Assembly (NCBI GenBank): GCA_026874595.1
Contig: CM049321.1
Location: 2,602,479-2,666,478, forward strand
Length of the DNA: 64,000 bases
Reading direction: 5' to 3'
From: Sipunculus nudus
Taxonomy: Eukaryota > Annelida > Sipuncula > Golfingiida > Sipunculidae
Shown: in pieces, positions 1-12,284 of the stretch
How the letters are laid out: each line of letters starts with the position of its first letter
How positions within the stretch are numbered: position 1 is the stretch's first letter
Made by a program: the position numbers and the translations under genes
Notes under the pieces: generated by a model
Told to the model about the DNA's origin: nothing
What the model saw: only the letters and a program-made list of their open reading frames with translations
Database searches by the model: none

Positions 1-690
1 CAAACCCTGCGCGGAAGTTTTTAAAATTGATATAGGAAGAAAGTTGGTGCAATAGAATGTTAATTAAACCTGAACATCGTGGTAGTGCTGTCCCTGACTA
101 TATACGTTTATATATAACGAACAAAAATGCCCAAATCCCCTCGATCTACTTTGGTTTACTGACATCTTTCAGGGAAATGGCACGTGGAGTGACGTCATTG
201 TCCTCTGTGATGTCATGACTCGCACTCCAAAGTTGGCCATATCGCAATATGCTACGTCCTAATGTGAACATATGTGCTATAACCCCCCCCCCCCCAAAAA
301 AAACCCCACTAATTCCGTGTTATTCATGCTTAGATTTACAACAGAATTGGACTTCGTGGACACTCGCAGTGCCAAACTGTATGATACATTTCATTCAGAT
401 CCATTATACCGTCTCCATATCTAAATCGTCCGGACTCACACGCACATCTTCACACACTACACAGAATCGAGTTAAAACAATAACCCTGGCTTCGCGCAGG
501 GTTTATAAATACTCAAGGATAAAAAATTGTAGTTGCGGATTTTTCGAGAACAGGACTGATAAGTGCACATATCTACTGGTAAACCTGGCAATCACATGCA
601 ATATGCGTACTATTCTCGATGACAGACACGATAAGGGTACAAGTGTATATTTAATTTGACATAATCATTAAGTTAGCACATAGTCTAATG
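1..690. other. Unassigned AT-rich DNA
   Basis: I see no gene or recognisable element here. There is a C10 run followed by an A run near 287-303. Short open frames lack codon structure or any family motif. Confidence 0.5.
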
Positions 691-902
691 CTATATCGCA
701 CCCCAAGGACAGTAACCCTGTAACTCACTTTTTGTAAACAATGGCAGAAATGAGGAAAAACTGATATGAAAATCATACTTTAGGAATTTTCTGAAACATC
801 CTTCATACTTTAGAAATCAAATTCAGTATGAGAGTCAGTGCTGGTAAGGTGACTAATATTGTCTGTGATTTGTATTAATGCATGCATCACATTCTTAATT
901 AA

Positions 903-1290
903 TTTACCAATTAGTGAGATACAGACTTATTGCATTGGATAATAATTTACACTGAAATTCATATTTCTACAACTAAATAATTTATTTTTCTGTGCCCCAA
1001 TAGGCCCCTCGGTAAGTCTTCTCGTAGAATCTTCAAAAAAAATTTTTATCAATCGTAGATTTGCATGAGTAATTAGATAATTTGCATATTTAAACCCATT
1101 TGCCAATTGGTGAGATACAGACTTATTGCACTGGAAAATAATTTAAGACTGAAATTCATATTTCTACAACAAAAAAAATTATTTTTGTGCCCCAATAGGC
1201 CCCTTGGTAAGTGTTCCCGTAGAAACTTGAAATAAATGTTTATCAATCTTAGATTTGCATGTGTAATTAGATAATTTTCATATTCAAACC
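903..1290. repeat. Tandem duplication, ~197-bp unit, two copies
   Basis: The block from about 903 to 1097 is repeated at about 1098-1290. Both copies share GTGAGATACAGACTTATTGCA, CTGAAATTCATATTTCTACAA and GCCCCAATAGGCCCC, with scattered substitutions and small indels. It lies inside the outer inverted-repeat element. No coding content was seen. Confidence 0.75.
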
Positions 1291-1993
1291 CTGAAAGGTG
1301 GCATATTCCTTTACCAGGCAGGCGCCAGTGTCTGTTCATTTGAAAATGTCCGCATCTGCAATTTAAAATATCAATATTCCAGACATGCTTCCACCTATTT
1401 ATATTAAAAACATTATATCCTGATGTTTTGCAGTGGTCAAAATATTTCCATGGTGAATTGACCTTGACCTTTGCTTTCAAGATCAGAATGGACATTGATG
1501 CATAGACTGATCGACAGCGCGACAGGACCAACCTGTTTCATTGGATATGACTATTTGTTTCAAATATTACTCTCTGAAACAATAAATGTTGTACTTTTTC
1601 CCCAGGAAATATGGGAGCCTTTTTTATTGTTCTATAGCCATACTCAAATGTACAATCATAATTATTAATTTGCATTTTATGAAAATGAGACCATGGCAAC
1701 CTAATTACCATTTCCGTTTCAGACAGTTTAATAATATTAAATCTTATAATAAATCCAGCAGTGCATATTGGCAGTAAGCAGTCATTCTTGATTTAAATCA
1801 TTTAATACCCCTTTCATTCTAAATATATATTTTTAAGAAGTGTTTGTCTCTTTTTCCCAAAATATGTTCAAAAAATTTCTGAAATGCTGTTCAAGACCAA
1901 ATATACATGAACAATGTTAATAATAACTTTTGACTGGCTTTTCTCTCTGTTTTGCCAGGAGCAGGAAATTGAATAAACATTTTTAGTTTTTAT
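1291..1993. other. Non-coding interior of outer element
   Basis: No gene or repeat family is recognisable in this AT-rich stretch. Short frames on both strands show no conserved motif. Confidence 0.4.
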
Positions 1994-2029
1994 TTACGGA
2001 GCCCGGGAGACGACATGGTGAAAAATGTT

Positions 2030-2265
2030 TATTAATTCGTGCGCACGGACTTATTTATTATTGCGTGCGCACGAATTACTAATCCGTGCGCACAAATTAC
2101 TAATCCGTGCGCACGAATTACTAATTCGTGGCCACGAATTACTAATCCGTGCGCACGAATTAGTGACCAATGAGAACAGCTCTATTATGTGGCTGGCTCA
2201 ATGCTCATTGGCTACTAATTCGTGCACACGAGTTATTAATTCGTGCGCACGAATTACTAGCCAAT
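2030..2265. repeat. Palindromic ~20-bp satellite, left arm
   Basis: Eight or more units of the type TAATTCGTGCGCACGAATTA, with variants (TAATCCGTGCGCAC, TTCGTGGCCACGAA), are interrupted at about 2165-2222 by a non-repeat segment containing CCAATGAGA and its inverted partner TCATTGG. Confidence 0.85.
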
Positions 2266-2335
2266 GAGAAGCAAGCACACATCGACTGAGTCTAGACACA
2301 GGCTGGCAGTTTTAGCGGGCAGACACGGTTGTCAA

Positions 2336-3376
2336 AATGGAGCCTAGCGCCTTTCGACAGTTCCGTGACTTCCTAAAATTCGGAACTCTGTATATTGAAA
2401 ATAGAAAGGGCTTTAAGCGATACTTAAAGAATATAAACATAAAACTCGCAGACCCAGTTGCCGTGCATGTAGGAAAATTTCTAAGGCTTTCTCTGGTAAA
2501 AAAAAAAAACAACCTACCTTATCATCGTTTGGGCATAATGGGAACATTATTATAGACAAAGCCGATCAGGCTGAAATTTTTAACAGTTATTTTGCTTCAC
2601 AAAGTAACTACAGTTACAGTTCTCAATCGCCATTTGACGATGATGCTAAATTGCAAATTACACATAAACTAGGTGAAATGAACTTCACAGAACTTCTCAT
2701 GTCATATTTGGGATTCGCTTTCCTGACAGGAACACATAAACATGATATGTTTGAAAGCCAATCAGCGTTTGGAAATTTTGAAAAAAATTATAAATTCTAT
2801 TTCTCCATGAAAGTTTTAGATCGTATGTATAAATCATTAATACGTTTAGTAATGGAGTGTGGTGTTTTAATATTTAACAATTGTTCTGTCAGACAGTCAA
2901 ACCAACTGGAGAGTATACAACGGAAAGCATGTTTAACATGTACCGGAGCGCTCTCGACTTCCAGCACAGGAGTTATGGTAAAAGAGCTATAATGGTCAAG
3001 TATAAAAATAAGAAGAGAGCTGGCTATAAAATCCACATTTTATGAAATGATTAACGGACTAGCTACAGATTATCTGCTAATATATTAACTCAAACTCTGT
3101 CTCATGCTAAGCCCTATACAGTCCGCGCAAATCGCATTTGTTAAAGATACCATGGTTCACACGGAAAGACTGTCGCTTTTCTTTCCTTCTAATTTTCCTT
3201 TCTTTGGTTTCAATAGTCTGCAAACTTTGGAACAGTTTCCTATAATTCAGTCTACTTCAATCGATTCCTTTAAGGAAAATGTTTGTGACTATTTAAACCC
3301 CGCCATCGAGAAATATACCGTTATTATTGCGACAATCATCGTCAACATGAAATTATCCATACTCGGTTACGACTAG
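2336..3376 (+). pseudogene. Decayed non-LTR retrotransposon (LINE) reverse transcriptase fragment
   Basis: Translated pieces in shifting frames match the layout of Jockey/CR1-like LINE polyproteins. Around 2540-2690 is a DKADQAEIFNSYFASQ segment, typical of the region just before the RT domain. At 2800-2990 is MYKSLIRLVMECGVLIFNNC followed by QLESIQRKACLTCTGAL, the usual post-RT thumb and C-terminal region. At 3010-3300 are RRELAIKSTFYEMINGLATD and FFPSNFPFFGFNSL-type residues from the C-terminal tail. The catalytic palm region is missing between about 2690 and 2790, and several stops and frameshifts are present, so it cannot make an active enzyme. It sits between the arms of the inverted-repeat element. 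Confidence 0.75.
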
Positions 3377-3539
3377 GTGCCAGTTACTTAAATCAATACC
3401 TATTTTCAATGTGAAAGACTGATGGTTTTAATCCAATTGATATGCTCGATATGGACTGAGACGTTTATTTTATTGTATTACGCCTACCAGTAATAATATA
3501 TGTATAAGTATCAGTGTATGTGGAATGTCAATCTGTATG

Positions 3540-3548
3540 AACGTATAT

Positions 3549-3581
<33 letters not shown>

Positions 3582-3582
3582 C
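3540..3582. repeat. (TA)n microsatellite
   Basis: Alternating TA tract with two TACATA interruptions, inside the inner inverted-repeat element. Confidence 0.9.
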
Positions 3583-3767
3583 TTATCGTGTGTGAATATA
3601 TGTGCACTTTTCAAATCTGATCATTTATATATACATATATACATTCATGTTAATTTTTTTTTCTTTTAATTTATATGCAGGAGAGCAGTTGCATTAGCCT
3701 TATCGGCTATTTGTTGTCGTATTGAAATAAATATTTTTCCACCTTGGAAATATATTTTTCACATCTA

Positions 3768-4005
3768 ATAATTCGTGCGGACGGATTATTAATTCGTGGC
3801 CACGAATCAGTAATTCGTGCGCACGGATTAGTAATTCGTGCGCACGAATTATTAAATATTTTTTTTCACCTTGGAAATTTATTTTTTCACACTGAGTAAT
3901 TCGATCGCATTAATTAGTGATTCGTGCGCGCGAATTAGTAATTCGTGGCCACGAATAAGTAATTCGTGGGCACGGATTAGTAATTCGTACGCACGAATTA
4001 ATAAA
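3768..4005. repeat. Palindromic ~20-bp satellite, right arm
   Basis: Two blocks (about 3768-3855 and 3895-4002) of TAATTCGTGCGCACGAATTA-type units. Each block is preceded by the same CACCTTGGAAATwTATTTTT lead-in, showing that the block itself was duplicated. Confidence 0.85.
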
Positions 4006-4829
4006 TATTTTTCACCATGTCGTGTCCCGGGCTCCGTACTTATTCTCACCAAACTTAGCAACCTTATATAACTTTATAATTGAAAACTGCATGGCCCCAC
4101 TAAAATATACATTAATTGAGTCAATATCCATATAATATAAAAATTACCCTGTCTAAAGGTCTGACTTTTTGTCTATATGTCAACTTATATTGTGTGTGTT
4201 TAGTGCAGTAACTCAACTGTTACTGCAACTCAACATACATATGCAAGAACACATCACTAAGACATGTGTGGCCAGTGCAGTAAACCTGTAACTCAAGTTA
4301 CAGGGTTTTACGAAAAGCTGAAATGGAGTTACATATCAATGTGCTTTTTCAGAAAAGCATGGAAAGTCAATTTATGAAAAAAGTGAGTTACAGGGTTACT
4401 GTTCTGGGGGTGCGATATGCAGCCATGGCATACAAATAGGCCTATATAGTCCATGGGCCAGAGCGGGTATTGGTACCACCCAGGGTGGCAAAACTTGAGT
4501 AGTTTATTTTTTCAAAGGTCTGTGTCAAAGGATGATATTTTGGTATGATAACTGATCCAGAGTGGTAGCTAAGTGTTAGTTATCCGCTACTCAATGTAAT
4601 GACCCTGTATGAAAATTTAAACTTTAAGCTGCATCGACTTTTCCACAGTATTTAATTCATAACTTCATGAATACAAAATATATTATCACAAAGTTGGTTT
4701 CAACAGATGGCTAAGATCCAGGACTTTTTGATGGTGCGTCAAATGTGGCAGTTTTATGCATTGATCTTAAATGGCAGATACTAATATTTACCCCTATCCC
4801 GTGAAACTTTTTTTTTTTTTTTGGGGGGG

Positions 4830-6540
4830 GGGGGGGGTTCTTAACTCTTGCATGAAATATTATGCAAAATGAAGGACTAATACTGGCGATGCCATTCCAT
4901 ATCAGATACAGGCTGTCAAAGGTATATTTGCGCAAGGTGAGTAGCATAATCGAGGTACCGATGTTCAATATATGATTTCAACTTTCAAATAAGTAGCTGC
5001 TTTACATATATTTTATTTTGGCATATATAAACATTTGTTATATTCTACGACCTTGATCGGCAGTGACTCTTACTAAAAAATTCATTTTACACTATCTTTC
5101 CTGCTCCTAATCTTCACCTGCAAAGGAAATCATAAACCGCAGTCATTCATACAATTCTGGCACTGGCATACAATGTACAGGCATACAATGGCATACAAAT
5201 AAAATCGTCAACAAATCTGTGTGAGGTCAACTTATCTGTTTTTCTTAATATTTACCCATAACCATTTTCCTATATATTTTCTATATCCATGCCAGAAATT
5301 AAGACATATTGTGTTATTTCTTTAAGTTATTGGTCCTATAATATAGTGCAATTTGTAAAATCATCAGGAAAGATATTTACTCACCAAATATGATAAATTC
5401 TTTAAGCTAGAGACTCATTTTAGGTATATAACTTTGTTTAATCATGAATCAGTTTGTTACCCCAAATTAGACCTGAATTTTGTAAATGTTTAAGTAATTA
5501 GCATAAAAATAAATCAGTACCTTAAATTTTGCCAACCTTTGACCATGGTATGTTTTCCCCCTTTAAGTAGTGTTGATTAAATTTTCACAGAATGTTAACG
5601 TAAGTATTTAACATGTTCATATCTGAAATTTTCAAATAAAAGCAACATGATTGGGCTAGTTATTGGATTTGTGTAGGCTTTTTTGTATTCACTTGAATGT
5701 TCAAATTGCAGGCAGGCCCCTTCTGGTTATTGGAAGTCAGCTGCGTCAAGGGGGGAGATCCCCTGCTTTGACGGGCATACAGTTTTTCTCATATCAACAC
5801 CAATTTCTCTACCCCTCCCCCCCCATGCACTCACCCCACCCCATCCCAAGTGTTATGTAGTAATTGTATTGTTGGCCCTGTGTTTCCTTAATTGTAATGC
5901 TGTTTCCACTCCAATATACAACAAACACTTTTCTTGAACTAAAAAAAAGCCCAAAGAACGGGATATCCCGTCGGCGGGGAATGTGAGAAAATATTACATA
6001 CACACGGTCACAGAATCGACCGAAAACAATGAAGGTCCATTTCGTGCAAGCTGAATCAGAGAACCTTATCTGCTGCCAGTACGGAAAGTGACTTATGTGA
6101 GAAAAGTGTACTTTGCCTTGTAATGGAATCTGAAACAGTACAAAAATACCGCATGTAGAAAAGAAATCACAAAATAAACTATGAATGCACCTAAAAAATC
6201 AAGTGAAGATTACAATAAAATATACATGCCTTGTTTATTAGAAGTGATTTTAGTAACACTTTGTAAGATACTGCATTGCAGATAAATGTTTGACATTAAG
6301 TTTAAAAAAAAATTCCGACATTAAGTATATAAATTAATCCGACAATCCTTCAACCTGGGACGTGAACCTTTTCTTTTAAATGACTTTTAAGATATGCCCG
6401 CCATCTTAAGGAGACATGCATTTGAGAGATGGTTATTTTAATCTCGCATTAAATTGCATATAAAAATTTAGGATTTCAAAATTCAATTAAAAATGCAAAA
6501 AAAAAAAAAAATAAGAATCCATTAAAATCCAAAAAGGAAC
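4830..6540. other. Interior of large inverted repeat, no gene seen
   Basis: AT-rich DNA without a recognisable gene. It includes a poly-T/poly-G run at about 4808-4838, a C-rich patch at about 5810-5850 and the perfect 14-bp palindrome ACGGGATATCCCGT at about 5958. Confidence 0.45.
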
Positions 6541-6544
6541 CAAG

Positions 6545-6965
6545 TGTTAACAAAACCTTATCAGCTCTTGAGACCCATATAACGCATCTGCTTCTATAAT
6601 TAACAGGACATCATAATAAAACTTTTTGAGAAATAGTGTCACATATGAAAAACAAAAATTTGAATAAACAAATTCATAAAAATAAAACCATTCCAGTGTG
6701 ACCAAAACCAAATAGAATCAAGGGAGCCATAAAATTCATCTGCTACAATAATAAGAACTAGATAAAAAAATATTTTTGAGAAATAGCGTCGCATACGAAA
6801 TGTAAAAGTTTTGTATAAAAAAATTCATGAAAAATCCAAATATCATTCAAGTGTGACCAAAACCTTATCACCCTATCAGCTCTAGAGACCGATAAGATGC
6901 ATCTTCTTCCATAATTAGAAGTAGATCTTGGTAAAACTTTTCAATATCTCGCCTCGCATTACAAT
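6545..6965. repeat. Tandem repeat, ~155-bp unit, about three copies
   Basis: Three diverged copies each run from an ACCAAAACC/ACCTTATCA lead through a GCATCT or TCATCTGC block and TTGAGAAATAG to CGCATACGAAA-like sequence (about 6555, 6705 and 6863). It ends next to ACGGACGGGTGGACAGAGAG (about 6970), a motif common in dispersed invertebrate repeats. No coding content was seen. Confidence 0.6.
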
Positions 6966-7139
6966 TGTTTACGGACGGGTGGACAGAGAGACGGACGGGG
7001 CTGATCATATTTCGCTGAAGCGGGGGATAAATTGTAATTCAAGGGGTAAAAACTTATGTAATAAAACATGAGCATCTAATGAACATTTGTTCATTGTTTT
7101 CCTGCCTCAGCAGAAGTATAAAGACGGCTTTGTTTGTCC

Positions 7140-7470
7140 TGTATGTATGTGCAGAGGTGTTGTAATTCCAACCATTCCCCCTTCCCTGCCATTGATTCCT
7201 AACATCTGTGCATGGTGACATTAGTTTTGCTGCAAATGTGTAAATTTTATTTTTTAATTAATTAGTATGAGAAAACATAAAGATATAATTGAAATATATT
7301 CTTGCCTCAGGAGAAAGGGAGATAAAGTGATCAGCTCTGTGAATTATGTAAATATTGTGTATTTATAAACAGAGATGTTGTAACCCCATCAGTCCCCCCG
7401 CCACCGCCACCAAAACCACGAAGTCCTTACACCTGTGGACTGGGGACATGAGTTATATTGCAACTGTTTA
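7140..7470. repeat. Degenerate duplicate, ~230-bp spacing
   Basis: A segment with CAGAGGTGTTGTAATTCCAA and CATCTGTGCATGGTGACATT (about 7152-7240) is repeated in diverged form (about 7372-7465). Both are followed by TTGCTGCAAATG or TTGCAACTG and an A/T-rich tail. Confidence 0.5.
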
Positions 7471-7629
7471 TTTTTTTTATTAAAAAGTATATATAAAAAT
7501 TTATTTTAAAAGAAATAGATCTTATTGAACAAATGTGTAAACTGCTGAACTGTCAAAAATTTATCCAAAAGCCAACCAATGATCATGGTAACAATATCTA
7601 TCTCATGTTCACAAACTGCTCCCATTCTT

Positions 7630-7840
7630 CAGTTTCAACATTAGGAAACACATGGTCAGGTCACAAAATATCATTTGCAACCATTTCTTACTCATCATTG
7701 CAAACCAATTATATCAACCAACCATGGTCTATATTAAGTCTTCCTCTCAGACTTTATCTCCTTATGATTTTATTTTAGATTTTTACTCTCAAGGTCAACT
7801 TCAGCTGAGCACAGTGACCCATGGGTCCTTTGTTTAAGGA
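7630..7840. repeat. Dispersed repeat, copy A
   Basis: This segment (AAACACATGGTCAGGTCACA through CAGTGACCCATGGGTCCTTT) matches 18815-19005 in the same orientation with about one change in eight by eye. It is therefore a dispersed repeat; an open frame across it is incidental. Confidence 0.7.
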
Positions 7841-8399
7841 TGGCCTAAAGTGTTTGTTAAAGTGAATGTCCAAACAAAAATAATTAAATGAGACAAGGAA
7901 AACCAAGATGGAATCAAAGAATAAAAGGCAATAGCAATCCTAGGTTAAGTGAATAAAAATACCGAATTTTCGACAGTTGTGAGGGGTAGGGGTAAATATT
8001 AGTATCTGTCACTGATGACAAATGCATAACTGCCATATCTTACACACCCTCAGAAAGCCCTGGGTTTTACCTATATAATGAGTTATGATATATTTTGTAT
8101 TCATGAAGGTATTAGCTAAATACTGTGGAAAGGTTGATGCAGATTAAAGTTTAAATTTTCATGCAGGGTCACTATATTCAATAGCGGATAACTATGACTA
8201 AGCTACCACTCTGGATCAGTTATCATACCAAAATAACATTTATAGACGTCGACCTTTAAGAAAAACCTACTTAAGTTTTGCCACCCTGGGTGATGCCAGT
8301 ATGAGGGAAATGAGCTCTGGGCCTATGGACTAGATATAGGGTTTCATAATCGGTGTGCCTCGCTACTCTCAGTATTTCTATGTAAGAAGTAAGATAAGT

Positions 8400-8770
8400 G
8401 TATCCTGCATGACAGTCATAATGTAAATGCAAACTGAGAGGCGAGATATCTCCTCCATGTAAGCCTTTTAAGACTTAATGCTTAACGCTACTGAGATTCC
8501 TGATTCCAGGTCCATATAGGCTCTGTCAGGTCTAATACAAACGAAATCAGATATTAAGTAATTTCGTGAAGGTAGACTCAGTGAAACTTCATCTAAATAC
8601 ACATATATTAAGTGTCGTAACATCACTCCGAAGTGGGCTCTGTCAGACCGAATATTAATGCCTATTGAGAGTCGGGATATCTTATTCATGTATGCTGTGT
8701 CATACCTAATATTATCGCTGACTGAGAGTTGTCATGTCGCGGCCATGTAGGCTCTGCAGCCTTAATGTGT
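8400..8770. repeat. Degenerate minisatellite
   Basis: Repeated phrases of the form CTGAGAG..GATATC..CCATGTAGGCTCTGTCAG..TAATATTA occur at about 8437, 8490, 8665 and 8731, suggesting an old tandem repeat of roughly 60 bp. Divergence is high and unit edges are uncertain. Confidence 0.4.
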
Positions 8771-10260
8771 CGTTCCCCTTCCTGTTCGAAGATGACTTTT
8801 ACATCTCCCCAGTAGCTGGTTGACTGTATGCGAGGTGTACGGATCGATGATTTGACCAATCGAGGTCAGGAAACCTAGGTTGGCACATAAGGGAGAATGA
8901 GACGATCTAAAACTACCCTGCCTAATTCTAGGGTCGCACTCATTTTTGAGACCCCTTCTTTTACTTCAACATATAAAGGAAGAATATTCAGCATTCAATA
9001 AAAAATTGTATAAATTCTAAGCCCTGCAGTTGAAAGGATAACACATAGTTACTGACGGTTTATCCAAAATATTCCTGTTTTAATATTATAGGGGCCTTTA
9101 GTCGTATATATAATATGACTTGCTGGATTTATAATGATCTTGACCGGGATTGTCATGACGTCTCTGACACGAGGTAATATCACAGGAGCTTTCGTAACCG
9201 TATATGCCAAACTATGAGATCTGTTCTTTGATGGTGAATGAAAGTTAAAAGAAAACACAAGTTGTGCAGGCTGACCAGAGAGCAGTTACCATGTGGTAAA
9301 ACATCCACATCCTTCCGATTCACGTGTTGTGATCATTTTAACCGGGCCAGATTCATTTTCATAAAGCTTCGGCTGTTCCATGTCTATTGGCTAATGTATT
9401 TCATTTAGTTGGTAAACTTTTATTCCAAAGATGACATAATACAATGTAATTTACCAGTTAAATGAATTTGCACTTCCAAATTCACTGTGAGCCGTACAAT
9501 CGAGAGTTCAGTGTAGGTCCTTTACTGATCAAACCAAATATGCCAGCATTTTAGGTGTTTTGGGTATAGTGATAATTTTGTTTTGAAGCGCTGTAGGTTT
9601 TTCTTGTGACAGGAACTCACCATTCAAACCTTCATTGGTAAACTAAATAATAACAAATTGATTGAGGAATTTAGAGTGTACTTTAAACCTTTAATTTTTA
9701 TTTTGACATAACTCAAAATATAAATGTTAATCAAAAGTATGAATTTTGGACAAATAATATGCGTCTCCCAAACCATTTCTTTTAACGTATTGTCGTAGTT
9801 ATTTAGAATAAATTAATTTCTTTTTCAAACAGTAACTACAATGTAATTAGTTTTTCCCTTAAACCTATTCAACACGATAAGTCCTTGACAGGAATATGAA
9901 ATTCGACAAAGAGTCAAAGGGTTTCATATAGAATTTAATGAATGTCTTTCATCGATTAGTTATCCCCTGTAAAATTCATTTTTATAACAATATCAATAAC
10001 CTATAATGTTAATTTAGAATCCTCTGTATCCAACCATCGGAATTTGTCGATTTTCTGTACGTTTTGCTTCAAGATCCATGATTCATAAATATGTCAACGC
10101 GCCAATCTCCTTTTCTATCAGATAGAAATGTCTTCAGGAAAACACAAGCAATCATGGTTGGAGAAGTTGAAGATACCAACAGTTGATAGATCATGCCATT
10201 GAGCATAAAATCATAACCTTGACCACATTGACAAATAGTTAGAAGTCGTTTGTTAAGGCT
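8771..10260. other. Unassigned intergenic DNA
   Basis: No gene, RNA or repeat family was recognised on either strand. Short frames have no conserved motif. Confidence 0.45.
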
Positions 10261-10264
10261 GATG

Positions 10265-10265
<1 letters not shown>

Positions 10266-10311
<46 letters not shown>
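10266..10311. repeat. (TA)n microsatellite
   Basis: About 46 bp of pure TA repeats. The Tyr/Ile-rich open frames that cross it on both strands are artefacts. Confidence 0.95.
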
Positions 10312-10313
<2 letters not shown>

Positions 10314-11510
10314 GAACTCCGCCATGCAACCACCCCAAAAAATGTTACCACCACGCAATTTCGACTGGTTTTCTTGGTCCCGAATATATGATTCAAATAA
10401 CAACCACGAATTCGGACCACTTTGGTCAGTTCGCAAGGTTTTTGTGTTTGTAGGGTTAGATTGTATATATATATGTTTCTGTAAATAACACTCTAGAAGC
10501 ATAGCAATTCAAAATAACAATATCAGCCTTGTTAGCCAGAAGAATCGATCCTATTACCAGTGAGGATCTCTGGCCCTGGGCTGGGATGAAACATTGCTTC
10601 ATAACTGTTATTGTTAATTATTTGAACAAATATAGTATGGTGATCAAGATAACAAAAACAATTCAAAGGATTCTCTGGCTGATAAAACAAAATGTCTTCA
10701 AAACCCTGTCTATTGTTTTGTGAAACTTTGCTAATAACGAAACCAACAAACCAGCCAGCCAACCAAACAACGAAAACATAATATCGGATGGAATAATAAC
10801 AATAATAAAATATAATTACAATATTCATCACATTCGTATGGAGTTGTTCACGGTCCTACTAATACACAGCTTGCGCCCGATCATTTGACTAGCCATGACT
10901 AAATGCTAGTAAGCTGAACACCAGCTGAGATTGTCAGCTACAAATTTAAATCTTCGGAGGCCGCCTCCTGGTGTTCAAATGACTATTAAATTGTAGGGAC
11001 ACTGTAGAATGACATGTTTATGGTGTTTGATGTAATTGACACTAAAGAGTGAGAAAATTGAAGCGTAACTCAGCCTGGTATTGTAGTGTAAATAGCTTGC
11101 CCAGTGTCTTCCGCACCCTATGTTTTGCCTGACAGAGCACCACGTGGTCATTGACCTAGTTTCTGTGACGTCACGATCGGATGTGTGTATACATACATGG
11201 ATACATACATATATACATATGGGCAATAACTTAGTACCGGTACCTGTGCATGGGGCCTTTGTGCAACACAATAGGATCGCGTCTCATCCCCGCCCTTTGG
11301 TCGAATGGCCCAGCAAAATAAAAGTTGTCAACATGGTTATAAATAAAGTGAACCGAGAAACATGAATTAAAGGCATGACCTCATTCGCGAAACAAGCCTC
11401 GTTCTCTTGTGGCGTTTTTCCTCTCGACATGACACGGTGGATAGGTTTTTGTGCACTTTACATATAGACGTGTAAACGTAGATCTGTTCTGTACAGGTAG
11501 ACCCGTAGTC
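10312..11510 (+). promoter_or_regulatory. Upstream region of DCXR
   Basis: This is the 1.2 kb before the DCXR start codon. No clear TATA box lies close to the ATG; CATATAGACG at about 11460 is weak. Sequence becomes less AT-rich after 11100, and a TGTGACGTCACG palindrome containing a CRE-like TGACGTCA lies at about 11165-11176. An inverted repeat TGAACACCAG / CTGGTGTTCA spans 10916-10977. The transcription start cannot be fixed from sequence. Confidence 0.35.
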
Positions 11511-11562
11511 ATGGAGATAAGATTCGATGGAAAGAAGGCTTTAGTCACAGGAGCCGGAAAGG
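11511..11562 (+). CDS. DCXR: DCXR exon 1
   Basis: Codes MEIRFDGKKALVTGAGK plus the first base of G18. It ends at a GTAATA donor, one base into a codon. It supplies the first half of the glycine-rich cofactor loop. Confidence 0.95.
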
Positions 11563-12236
11563 GTAATATGAAAAGTTACACCTAATTAATATAACTGATT
11601 TTTTTCTACTTGTTGACTCATTCCCAAATAGTGAAATTTACACTTTAGTTACACATCCTAATGAACAGTCGCGCGAAGGTTCAGTCCAACTGCATATTAT
11701 AAAGGGGCATATGTATCCATTCATATGGAGCACGAAAGCTCAGGGCTAGGCTCAGTCTAGGGTACGCGACTTTAAACAGTTATTATCTGTCCGAACCGTT
11801 CTGGTAATTTGTACGTTTTTTAGGAATTGGGCGCAGTATTGCCATTGCTTTAGCGAAAGGTGGTGCGGAGACGTATGCTCTGAGCCGGACCCAGGCTGAC
11901 CTAGATTCTCTCAAGCAAGAGGTTTGCCTTTAATCGAACTGAACCTTAACCCACAGACCTTGTAACAATGATTTACTTCCATCCATAAAAACCTAGTATT
12001 TAAACAGGCTGTAAAAATAATAAATGTCGAAAGCTGACATCGGTGCCATTCAATAACTAACGACATATTTAAATCAGAATTTGACTTCAAACAGGTTTGT
12101 AATTTAAACTTATGAAATAATATACACCAGAGGAACCCGATATATAGTGATTAAATACGCACCATGAAATTGGTTTTCAAATTAAGTGTCATGATTATTT
12201 GTACATACGGATTCATTTAAAGAAATGAATAAAAGA

Positions 12237-12284
<48 letters not shown>

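Larger units (their letters stand above)
1994..4040. mobile_element. Inner inverted-repeat element with palindromic-satellite arms
   Basis: The left end (from about 1996) reads ACGGAGCCCGGGAGACGACA, then TGGTGAAAAATG and a string of TAATTCGTGCGCACGAATTA-like units. The right end (to about 4038) is the same sequence reverse complemented, with one or two changes. Arms are roughly 270 bp and 275 bp. The core unit is itself a near-perfect 20-bp palindrome, so each arm is made of small palindromes and the arms together form one large palindrome. Between them lies a broken LINE reverse transcriptase segment. Architecture resembles foldback or tandem-repeat-containing MITE families, but no family name can be assigned. 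Confidence 0.6.
693..4418. mobile_element. Outer inverted-repeat element (~3.7 kb)
   Basis: The left end (693-737) and the reverse complement of the right end (4375-4418) match for about 42 bases, reading ATATCGCACCCC, a short variable stretch, then CAGTAACCCTGTAACTCAC. The sub-motif CCTGTAACTCA recurs inside the right end as a hairpin at about 4285-4305 and in the related CAGTAACTCAACTGTTACTG at about 4205. Repeated subterminal motifs of this kind often bind transposase. No transposase was seen, so the element is probably non-autonomous or decayed. No target-site duplication could be fixed. A second inverted-repeat element (1994-4040) lies inside it. Confidence 0.5.
4425..8345. repeat. Large inverted repeat (arms ~370 bp, 3.2-kb interior)
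   Basis: The left arm (about 4440-4810) reads GGCCTATATAGTCCATGGGC, then CACCCAGGGTGGCAAAACTT, GATAACTGATCCAGAGTGGT and TACTAATATTTACCCCTA. The right arm (about 7985-8340) contains the reverse complement of each in the opposite order. Similarity is interrupted by small indels. This could be two copies of one dispersed repeat in opposite orientation or the ends of one element. No transposase is visible in the interior. Confidence 0.65.

Noticed and set aside
10250-10502. Tyr/Ile-rich frames across (TA)n, also at 28414-28934, 29159-29353, 39745-40043, 40714-40968, 42562-42928 and 49436-49651
   Set aside because: Pure TA tracts are open in several frames on both strands, so these are artefacts.
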